Origin: Hyphomicrobiales bacterium
GTDB taxonomy: Bacteria > Pseudomonadota > Alphaproteobacteria > Rhizobiales > Afifellaceae
Reading direction: 5' to 3'
Length of the DNA: 10,632 nucleotides
Assembly (NCBI GenBank): GCA_013812985.1
Contig: JACCSN010000886.1
Location: 1 to 10,632 of the forward strand
Shown here: piece after piece, positions 1 to 6,120 of the stretch
Position numbering within the stretch: position 1 is the first letter of the stretch
How the letters are laid out: each line of letters begins with the position of its first letter
Program-made: the position numbers and the translations under genes
The notes under the pieces: generated by a model
Databases searched by the model: none
The model's input: only the letters and a program-made list of their open reading frames with translations
Told to the model about the DNA's origin: nothing

Positions 1-2060
1 TCCTGCGGCCAATATTCCGGCGAGTATTCCCGGCCCCAACTGCCGTAGCCCTTCTCGATTCTGAGCGACATGAGCGCCCGCGAGCCGACCGGCCCACCGC
101 CGAGCGCTCGCGCCCCCTCCAGGAGCAGCCGGTACAGCTCCAGCTGATCCGCCTCTTCGCAATAGAGCTCCCAACCGAGATCGCCTGTGAAGGAGACCCG
201 CAGCGCCATCACGTCGACCCCGACATTCATGCGGCGGGAGCGCATGAACGGGAACGCCTGGTTCGACAGGTCCTCATTGGTCAAACGGCCCAGCAGTTCG
301 CGCGACCGCGGCCCGGCGAGGTTGAACCCGCATCTCTCGTTCGTCGTTGACCGGAGGCTGGTGCCGGCGGGCAGCGGAACGGCATTGAAAAAGCGCTTGT
401 GGAAGCGCTCCGCCATGCCGGAACCGAAGACCATGAAGGTGCTTTCGTTGAGGCGCGTGACGGTGAAGTCGCCTGCGATGCCGCCACGCTTGCCGATCAG
501 CGGCGTCAGGCATGAACGGCCAGCTTCTGTGGGCATGCGATTGGCGAAAAGCGCGTTCAGCCACGCTTCCGCCCCGGGGCCGCGGACCTCGTATTTTGCG
601 AAGTTGGAAATGTCGATCACCCCGACGCTGTCGCGCAGCATGCGGGCCTCGCGCCCGACCGGCTCCCACCAGTTCTGGCGCGTGAAACCCACCGTCTCTT
701 CCCGCGGCTCGCCGTCGGCGGAGAACCACAGCGGATGTTCCCAGCCGAAGTTCAGGCCGAAGACTCCGCCCATCTCGCGTTGCATGGCATAGGCCGGCCG
801 CGTCCGCACCGGCCGGCCGGCAGCGCGCTCCTCGTTAGGGAAATGGATCTTGAAACGGTGGCTGTACTGGTCCTGCACCCGCGCTTTCGTGAAGGCTTTG
901 CCTGCCCAGCTGCCGAAGCGCGCTAGATCCCAGCCGAACATATCGAGCGTCGGCTCACCGTCGATCATCCACTCGGCCGCGAGCTTGCCCATGCCGCCGG
1001 ACTGGGAAAATCCCGGAATGATGCCGTTGCAGCAGAAATAGTGCTGGAGCTCGGGCACAGGGCCGAACAGCACGGCGCTGTCTGGCGACCAGATCATCGG
1101 GCCGTTGATCACCCGCTTCACCCCTGCCGTGCCAGCGACAGGCACGCGCGCGATGGCTCGCAGCATGTTGTCTTCGATCCGGTCCAGATCGTCGGGAAAC
1201 AGCTCGTGGCCGAAATCCTGGGGGGTGCCATTCTCCGCCCAGAACCTCATGTCCCGCTCATAGGCGCCGATCAGCAAACCGAGGCCTTCCTGCCGAAGAT
1301 AGTATTCGCCGTCGCGGTCGGCCACCGAGGGAAGGCGCCGCCCGATCGCGGCGATCTCGGGAATCGTTTCCGTTACGAAATACTGGTGCTCGGTCGGGAT
1401 CAGCGGCAATTCAAAGCCGGCCATCGCGGCGACCTCGCGTCCCCATAGGCCGGCGGCGTTGACCACCCACTCCGTATGAATATCGCCCCTCGGCGTGCGC
1501 ACGATCCAGCTGCCATCCGGCTGCGCTTCGGTGGCCGTCACCGGGGTGAAGCGATGCACTTCGGCGCCGCGCTGGCGCGCTCCGGCAGCATATGCAGCGG
1601 TCACACCTGAGGGATCGACGTTGCCGCCGTCCGGCTCGTACATGATGCAGCGGATGCCGTCGAAGTCGACCAGAGGGTGCAGGCGCTCGGCCTCATCCCG
1701 CGTCACTTCGTGAAAGTTCATCGAGTAGCGGCGAGCTTTCGCCTCCTGCAGCCGCAGCTGGTGCTCGCGTGCCTCAGTCTGAGCGAGATAGAGGGAGCCC
1801 GGCTGGAAGATGCCGCAGCCCTGGCCAGTCTCCGTTTCGAGCTCTTTGTAAAGCGCCATCGTGTAGTGCTGCAGCCGGCTGATGTTGCTGGAGTCGTGCA
1901 GTCCGTGGATGCCCGCAGCCGCGTGCCAGGTGGAGCCGGAGGTGAGCTCATTGCGCTCAAGCAGCACGACCTCCGTCCAGCCATGCTTGGCAAGATGGTA
2001 AAGTATGGAGCAGCCGATCAGCCCGCCGCCGATGACCACCGCTTGTGCATGGGTTCGCAT
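1..2060 (-). CDS. Dimethylglycine/sarcosine dehydrogenase-like FAD oxidoreductase with GcvT-type folate domain (3' end beyond window)
   Basis: About 686 residues are visible; the C-terminus lies beyond base 1. Family knowledge: such enzymes oxidise the N-methyl group of dimethylglycine or sarcosine at an FAD site and pass the one-carbon unit to tetrahydrofolate in the second domain. Seen: an N-terminal dinucleotide-binding loop GGGLIG (residues 11-16), the motif STWHAAAG with His46 at the place where the family binds FAD covalently, a FAD-oxidase domain to about residue 385, a linker, then an aminomethyltransferase-like domain from about residue 400 with FTGDLGWEL (from residue 624). The reading frame is open throughout with no frameshift. 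An ATG six bases earlier (2066) is possible, but the AGGGA at 2069-2073 sits 8 bases from the ATG at 2060 and only 2 bases from the other. The family is sure; the exact N-methyl substrate is not. It is divergent from the transport operon, with its own structured leader. Confidence 0.9.
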   Translation of the reverse strand, partial: MRTHAQAVVIGGGLIGCSILYHLAKHGWTEVVLLERNELTSGSTWHAAAGIHGLHDSSNISRLQHYTMALYKELETETGQGCGIFQPGSLYLAQTEAREHQLRLQEAKARRYSMNFHEVTRDEAERLHPLVDFDGIRCIMYEPDGGNVDPSGVTAAYAAGARQRGAEVHRFTPVTATEAQPDGSWIVRTPRGDIHTEWVVNAAGLWGREVAAMAGFELPLIPTEHQYFVTETIPEIAAIGRRLPSVADRDGEYYLRQEGLGLLIGAYERDMRFWAENGTPQDFGHELFPDDLDRIEDNMLRAIARVPVAGTAGVKRVINGPMIWSPDSAVLFGPVPELQHYFCCNGIIPGFSQSGGMGKLAAEWMIDGEPTLDMFGWDLARFGSWAGKAFTKARVQDQYSHRFKIHFPNEERAAGRPVRTRPAYAMQREMGGVFGLNFGWEHPLWFSADGEPREETVGFTRQNWWEPVGREARMLRDSVGVIDISNFAKYEVRGPGAEAWLNALFANRMPTEAGRSCLTPLIGKRGGIAGDFTVTRLNESTFMVFGSGMAERFHKRFFNAVPLPAGTSLRSTTNERCGFNLAGPRSRELLGRLTNEDLSNQAFPFMRSRRMNVGVDVMALRVSFTGDLGWELYCEEADQLELYRLLLEGARALGGGPVGSRALMSLRIEKGYGSWGREYSPEYWPQ

Positions 2061-2068
2061 GCGCATGT

Positions 2069-2073
2069 TCCCT
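2069..2073 (-). promoter_or_regulatory. Ribosome-binding site of flavoprotein gene
   Basis: AGGGA on the minus strand lies 8 bases before the ATG at 2060 and only 2 bases before the ATG at 2066, so it decides the start in favour of 2060. It directly continues the CTCTCAGG element of the leader. Confidence 0.6.
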
Positions 2074-2146
2074 GAGAGCGGTTCGGTGATTCCGAACGGA
2101 GGCGCCCGCCGCCACGCCTCTCACGCTGTTTTGTGAGGACCTCTCG
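2069..2146 (-). promoter_or_regulatory. Structured 5' leader of the flavoprotein gene, candidate cis-regulatory RNA
   Basis: Read on the minus strand, three hairpins lie in a row: CTCAC/GTGAG (2133-2137 with 2120-2124), GAGGCG/CGCCTC (2115-2120 with 2099-2104) and GTTCGG/CCGAAC (2092-2097 with 2081-2086). They are followed by CTCTCAGG (2078 to 2071), which runs into the ribosome-binding site. TGAGAG (2123 to 2118) can instead pair with CTCTCA (2078 to 2073), which would break hairpins 1 and 2 and reach the first base of the ribosome-binding site. GAGAGG plus CTCTCAGG recalls the flanks of glycine aptamers, but the conserved central core of that riboswitch is not recognisable. A regulatory role is inference. 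Confidence 0.35.
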
Positions 2147-2248
2147 TAAGCGCCTGCCGGTCGTAACGGCAGTCTCACTCGCCTTACAATGGCCAAAAAA
2201 AACAACGGCATTGCCACGCCAATCTTCGTTTGTCGGCGAGCTTGCCCA

Positions 2249-2254
2249 GTATAG
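2249..2254 (-). promoter_or_regulatory. Possible -10 element for the flavoprotein gene
   Basis: TATACT on the minus strand differs from the TATAAT consensus at one position. It would give a leader of about 180 bases that includes the hairpin cluster. No good -35 hexamer is seen at 16-19 bases upstream, so this is weak. Confidence 0.2.
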
Positions 2255-2392
2255 CCTTCAGCTGGGGAAAGGGTGCGCATAAGGGTGCTGAGGGGAAGGG
2301 ACTACGTCAGCAAGGCGCCGTCGATCGCGCCCCAGCCGCCGCCCCGTGCAGCGGATTAACGGGTAAGCTGACGCTCCCGCAGACGACGTGAC

Positions 2393-2477
2393 CGGCTCAG
2401 GAGAGCCGAGGTCCAGTCCCCGCGATACCTGCCCGGATACCCCGGGTGAGCGCTCTGACGGTCCCCTGTAGTGGGAC
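2393..2477 (+). other. Three short hairpins in the leader of the transport operon
   Basis: Perfect inverted repeats are CGGCTC/GAGCCG (2393-2398 and 2403-2408), CCCGG/CCGGG (2432-2436 and 2442-2446) and GTCCC/GGGAC (2461-2465 and 2473-2477). The last ends six bases before the ribosome-binding site of the binding-protein gene. None is followed by a T tract, so they are not terminators. They may shape or protect the 5' end of the mRNA, or be chance in GC-rich DNA. Confidence 0.3.
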
Positions 2478-2482
2478 AGATT

Positions 2483-2488
2483 GGGAGA
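2483..2488 (+). promoter_or_regulatory. Ribosome-binding site deciding a TTG start
   Basis: GGGAGA lies 8 bases before TTG at 2497. No similar site precedes the in-frame GTG at 2446, so TTG is the better start of the binding protein. Confidence 0.65.
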
Positions 2489-2496
2489 TCACGACC

Positions 2497-4167
2497 TTGG
2501 ACAAGCATCCGCATCCTTTTATTCCGACCCTTATCGATCAGGTGACGGAGGGCACGATCTCGCGCAGGGACTTCCTCCGCAGAGCGACCTTGCTCGGGCT
2601 GTCGGCCGCCGCAGCATATTCCACTCTCGGAATGGTCGACCCATTTGGCGTTGCGGGCGCCCAGGACATGCCGAAAGGCGGGAACCTGCGGATCGGCATG
2701 CGCTGCATGGAGATCAAGGACCCGCACGTCGCTGATTTCGCGGAGAAGTCCAACATTATCCGGCAAGTCTGCGAGTATTTGACCTTTACGGACCGCAACA
2801 ACGTCACGCGGCCGTACCTCCTGGAAAATTGGGAGGTGAGCGAGGATCTGAAGACCTGGACGCTGCGTCTTCGCAAGGACGTGACGTGGCGCAAGGGGCG
2901 TCCGCTCACCGCCGACGACGTCGTGTGGAACCTGAAGCGGGTCTGTGACCCGGCCGTCGGCTCTTCCATGCTGGGCCTGTTCACGGGCTATCTGGTGCAG
3001 GACGTCGAGACGGGCGAGAAGGACGAGCAGGGCAATCCCAAGAAGTCGAGCCAGCTCTGGGCCGACAACGCGATCGAGAAGGTCGACGAGCATACCGTGC
3101 GGCTCAACGGTTATGCACCGCAGGTGGCTGTCGCCGAGCACCTGTTCCACTACCCGATGTTCATCGTCGATCCCGAGGAGAACGGTTTGTTCGGCCCCGG
3201 CGCGAACGGGACTGGCCCCTTTGAGATGACCGAATACACGGTCGGCAAGGGGGCTAAATACAAGGCCAGGACCGATTATTGGGGCGAGGGCCCTCATCTG
3301 GAGACGTTCGAATTCGTCGATCTGGGCGACAATCCCGGCGCGGGGATCGCCGCGATGGCCTCCAAGCAGGTCGACGGCCTGTCGGAAGCGGATGCCGTGC
3401 AGATCAATTCCATGCAGGCATTCCCGCATGTGGACGTGCACAAGGTGGAGACCACGCAGACCATCGTGGCCCGCATGCATCCCGACGTAGAGGAGTTCAA
3501 GGACAAGCGCGTGCGCCAAGCCATGCGCCTGGGCATAGACCGCGACAAGATCATCCAGACCGTGCTGCTCGGGGCCGGTGTCCCCGCCGAGGACCACCAC
3601 GTCGCGCCGTCCCACCCGGAATATGCGCCGCTGCCGAAGTACGGCCGCGACGTGGAGAAGGCCAAGCAGCTCATAGCAGAGGCCGGCTATCCGGACGGGT
3701 TCGATTACGAGATGGTCACGCGACCCGACCCGATCTGGGAGCTGAACACCGCGCAGGCGCTCGCCGAACAGTGGAAGGAGATCGGCGTACGGGTCAGCAT
3801 CAAGTCGCTGCCCAGCGCCCAGTACTGGGAAGTGTGGACCGACGCGCCGTTCAGCTTGACGGCCTGGGGCCATCGGCCGCTCGCGATCATGACGCTCGGG
3901 CTGGCCTACCGATCCGGTGCGGCCTGGAACGAGTCTAAGTTCTCAAACGCGGAGTTCGATCGGCTGCTCAACGAGGCGGAAGGAATCCTCGACCCGAAGG
4001 AGCGCAGCAAGGTCATGGCCGAGATCGAGAAGCTCATGCAGGAGGAGGGGCCCATCGTGCAGCCCTTCTGGCGCACTTTCTCGACCGTCATGGACAAGAA
4101 GGTCCAAGGCTTCGAGCTGCATCCCTCGCAGTACATTTTCGCCCACCGGTACGCCGTTCAGAGCTAA
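2497..4167 (+). CDS. ABC transporter substrate-binding protein, family 5 (peptide/nickel/opine-type), Tat-exported
   Basis: A 556-residue periplasmic receptor that captures the substrate and delivers it to the downstream permeases. Family 5 members bind di- and oligopeptides, opines, nickel chelates and other small polar molecules, so the ligand is open. Seen: a short polar N-terminus, a twin-arginine motif SRRDFLRR (residues 22-29), a hydrophobic stretch (about 30-50), and a likely signal-peptidase site after AGA (53-55). There is no lipobox cysteine. The mature part begins with GGNLRIGM and has typical family 5 segments such as LRLRKDVTW and ADDVVWNLKR, then a long C-terminal lobe. TTG was chosen over the in-frame GTG at 2446 because of its well-spaced GGGAGA and because it leaves a normal Tat signal length. 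It is the first gene of the operon, followed by a strong hairpin, which fits a need for more receptor than membrane components. Confidence 0.92.
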   Translation: MDKHPHPFIPTLIDQVTEGTISRRDFLRRATLLGLSAAAAYSTLGMVDPFGVAGAQDMPKGGNLRIGMRCMEIKDPHVADFAEKSNIIRQVCEYLTFTDRNNVTRPYLLENWEVSEDLKTWTLRLRKDVTWRKGRPLTADDVVWNLKRVCDPAVGSSMLGLFTGYLVQDVETGEKDEQGNPKKSSQLWADNAIEKVDEHTVRLNGYAPQVAVAEHLFHYPMFIVDPEENGLFGPGANGTGPFEMTEYTVGKGAKYKARTDYWGEGPHLETFEFVDLGDNPGAGIAAMASKQVDGLSEADAVQINSMQAFPHVDVHKVETTQTIVARMHPDVEEFKDKRVRQAMRLGIDRDKIIQTVLLGAGVPAEDHHVAPSHPEYAPLPKYGRDVEKAKQLIAEAGYPDGFDYEMVTRPDPIWELNTAQALAEQWKEIGVRVSIKSLPSAQYWEVWTDAPFSLTAWGHRPLAIMTLGLAYRSGAAWNESKFSNAEFDRLLNEAEGILDPKERSKVMAEIEKLMQEEGPIVQPFWRTFSTVMDKKVQGFELHPSQYIFAHRYAVQS

Positions 4168-4180
4168 GCTCCTGGCAGCC

Positions 4181-4199
4181 CGGCCGCCTCGAGCGGCCG
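4181..4199 (+). other. Intercistronic hairpin after the binding-protein gene
   Basis: A perfect 7-bp stem, CGGCCGC (4181-4187) with GCGGCCG (4193-4199), encloses a 5-base loop, 14 bases after the binding-protein stop codon. No T run follows, so it is not a standard terminator. Such structures commonly protect the upstream mRNA so that the receptor is made in excess of the permeases; that role is inferred here. Confidence 0.5.
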
Positions 4200-4231
4200 T
4201 GCTCCACCGACGCGGACCCGGGTAGCCGCTC

Positions 4232-5245
4232 ATGGCGCAATTCCTGTTGCGGCGCTTGTCGCTGATGCTGCTGACGATGCTCTGTGCATCGTTCCTGGTC
4301 TTCGCACTGTGCGAGTTCACACCCGGCAGCGTCGCCCGCAAGTCGCTGGGCCCTTTCGCGACCGAGCAGCAGGTCGAATTGCTCACTCAGAAGCTCCAGG
4401 CGGACGACCCGTTGATGGTGCGCTATGGCCGCTGGCTGGGAGTGCTTCTCGGCCTTATCCCTGATCCGCTTCAGGATCCGGGAACCGGGCTTAATTTCAC
4501 CGATCCGCGCGGGGCGCAGTATTTTGGCAATTTCGGCTATTCGACGCTGAACAAGCTGCCCGTCAACGACGTGATCTGGGATCGGCTCGGCAACACCGCG
4601 ATCCTGGCCGGCCTCGCCTTCTTGCTCATCGTCCCACTGTCCATGATCTTCGGGACCCTGTCCGGCCTGAACGAGGGCGGCGTGCTCGACCGCACCCTCT
4701 CTGTCGTCTCTATCGCTTTCACGTCCATCCCGGAATTCGCATCAGGCGTGTTTCTCGTGACGCTCTTCGTTGTCCTCTGGCCGATACTGCCCGGCACCAG
4801 CCCGCTCGACACGGGCGGCGGCTGGTCGGTGTCGTCCCAGCTCGTGCTGCCCGTAGCGGTCCTGGTCATCTACGACTTCGGCTATGTGGCGCGCATGATC
4901 CGGGTGTCGATGATCGGAGTCATGGAGAAGCCCTACATCCGCACCGCCGTGCTGAAGGGGATGAGCACGCTCCGCGTGATCATGTCCCATGCTTTGCGCA
5001 ACGCGATGATCGCACCGTTCACCGTGCTGCTCCTGCAGATCAACTTCCTGATCAGCGGCGTGGTCGTGACCGAGCTCGTCTTTGCCTATCCCGGCTTCGG
5101 CCGGCTGCTTCTTGAAGCGAGCATGTTCGGCGACGTGGCGACGCTCGAGGCGGCCACCCTCATCACGGTCGGCATTGCCGTCACCACGCAGTTCCTCGGC
5201 GATCTCGGTTACATGCTGCTCGACCCGCGGATACGGCTCCAATGA
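4232..5245 (+). CDS. ABC transporter permease, DppB/OppB type
   Basis: A 337-residue inner-membrane subunit that forms half of the transport channel. Seen: a first membrane segment at about residues 9-28, a long periplasmic stretch (about 29-118), and five further hydrophobic segments from about residue 121 to 325. The cytoplasmic coupling (EAA-type) loop starting at YIRTAVLKG (235-243) is where an ATPase subunit docks. The C-terminus DPRIRLQ is typical of the family. The periplasmic stretch after the first segment is on the long side for DppB. The start is fixed by an in-frame TAG at 4223, nine bases upstream of the ATG; the ribosome-binding site is weak (GGGTAG region). The stop overlaps the next start (ATGA, 5242-5245). 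Confidence 0.94.
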   Translation: MAQFLLRRLSLMLLTMLCASFLVFALCEFTPGSVARKSLGPFATEQQVELLTQKLQADDPLMVRYGRWLGVLLGLIPDPLQDPGTGLNFTDPRGAQYFGNFGYSTLNKLPVNDVIWDRLGNTAILAGLAFLLIVPLSMIFGTLSGLNEGGVLDRTLSVVSIAFTSIPEFASGVFLVTLFVVLWPILPGTSPLDTGGGWSVSSQLVLPVAVLVIYDFGYVARMIRVSMIGVMEKPYIRTAVLKGMSTLRVIMSHALRNAMIAPFTVLLLQINFLISGVVVTELVFAYPGFGRLLLEASMFGDVATLEAATLITVGIAVTTQFLGDLGYMLLDPRIRLQ

Positions 5246-6120
5246 CCGACATGGCTCAGCTATCTGCGGTCTCCGTAGGGGCGGGGGTCACAAACGTCAG
5301 CCGGCCCAAATGGATGCTGGTGTTCCGTTCGCGCACGGCGGTTGTCGGGCTCTCTTTGGTCGGCTTCTGGATCATAGTAGCCCTGCTCGCCCCGGTCCTG
5401 CCGCTCTACTCTCCGACCGAGCAGGATGTCATGGCCCTGATGGACCCCACTCCGTCGGCCGCTCACTGGCTCGGCACCGACATTCTCGGCCGTGACGTCC
5501 TGTCCCGGCTGATCTGGGGGGCCCGCACGGTGCTCGTGGTCGCTCCGCTCTCGGTAGCCGTTGCGATGGCCACCGGCGTGACGCTCGGCATGCTGGCCGG
5601 GTATTACGGAGGCTGGGTCGACGCACTGATCAGCCGCCTCTCCGATGTCGTCCTCGCCTTCCCGGTGCTGGTTCTTTATGTCATCCTGATCGCCACGATC
5701 GGCCCGTCGGTGATCAACATCGGCGTCGCGACGACCATCGCCTCCGCGCCCGGCATCGGGCGCATCACGCGCAGCCTGGTCCTTGGCCTGAAGCAGCAGG
5801 AATACGTGGCGGCGGCGAAGCTGCGGGCCGAGAACACGTTCTACATCATGCTGGTGGAGCTGCTTCCCAACTGCCGGGACATGCTGATCGTCGATGCGTG
5901 CCTGCGCCTTGGCTACACGATCATCACCATCGGGATCCTCGGGTTCCTCGGCCTCGGCCTCCCGCCACCCAATCCGGACTGGGGCGGCATGGTTAAGGAC
6001 GGCACGACGGTGCTGAACGTCTGGCCGCACATGTCGCTCGCCCCCTCCTTCGCGATTGTGAGCCTCGTCCTCGGCTTCAATCTCCTGGCCGACGGCCTGC
6101 GCGAGGCTTGGAAACCGTGA
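5242..6120 (+). CDS. ABC transporter permease, DppC/OppC type
   Basis: A 292-residue partner permease that completes the channel with the DppB-type subunit. Seen: an N-terminal cytoplasmic segment, a first membrane segment (about 32-53), the conserved HWLGTDILGRDVLSRL (75-90) before the core permease domain, further hydrophobic segments, and the coupling loop from EYVAAAK (187-193) to ELLPN (206-210). The conserved C-terminal region has GLGLPPPNPDWG and ends LLADGLREAW. Oddity: the usual glycine in the coupling loop is alanine (RAEN at 195-198). The ATG overlaps the preceding stop by four bases, and the gene's own stop overlaps the next gene's GTG, indicating translational coupling. Confidence 0.94.
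   Translation: MTDMAQLSAVSVGAGVTNVSRPKWMLVFRSRTAVVGLSLVGFWIIVALLAPVLPLYSPTEQDVMALMDPTPSAAHWLGTDILGRDVLSRLIWGARTVLVVAPLSVAVAMATGVTLGMLAGYYGGWVDALISRLSDVVLAFPVLVLYVILIATIGPSVINIGVATTIASAPGIGRITRSLVLGLKQQEYVAAAKLRAENTFYIMLVELLPNCRDMLIVDACLRLGYTIITIGILGFLGLGLPPPNPDWGGMVKDGTTVLNVWPHMSLAPSFAIVSLVLGFNLLADGLREAWKP

Larger units (their letters stand above)
2067..2496. promoter_or_regulatory. Divergent intergenic control region between flavoprotein gene and transport operon
   Basis: These 430 bases hold no convincing gene. They separate two divergently transcribed units and must carry both promoters. The left part (2069-2146) is rich in inverted repeats when read on the minus strand. The middle holds a run of eight A residues (2195-2202) and the sequence AGTATA (2249-2254), which is TATACT on the minus strand. 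The right part (2393-2477) has three short inverted repeats ahead of the binding-protein gene. I could not find a convincing -35/-10 pair for the rightward operon, nor a clear symmetrical operator for a named regulator family. Confidence 0.6.

Noticed and set aside
792..818. Two copies of GGCCGGCC eleven bases apart, a possible long stem or protein-binding site
   Set aside because: They lie inside the flavoprotein coding frame and are explained by Ala-Gly-Arg-Pro codons in GC-rich DNA.
2067..2160. True glycine riboswitch upstream of the flavoprotein gene
   Set aside because: Only GAGAGG and CTCTCAGG resemble the aptamer. The conserved core between them, and the usual sequence after CTCTCAGG, are not recognisable, so I report only a candidate structured leader.
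2191..2220. Rho-independent terminator on the minus strand using the run of eight T residues (A run at 2195-2202)
   Set aside because: Only a very short GGC/GCC stem precedes the T run, and a terminator there would lie in the promoter region of the flavoprotein gene.
2446..2496. GTG at 2446 as the start of the binding protein
   Set aside because: It has no well-placed ribosome-binding site, falls within a hairpin, and would place 17 non-signal-like residues before a normal Tat signal.
2356..3873. Open frame of 505 codons on the minus strand opposite the binding-protein gene
   Set aside because: It mirrors a clear family 5 binding protein; the antisense product shows no domain and no ribosome-binding site that I can defend.
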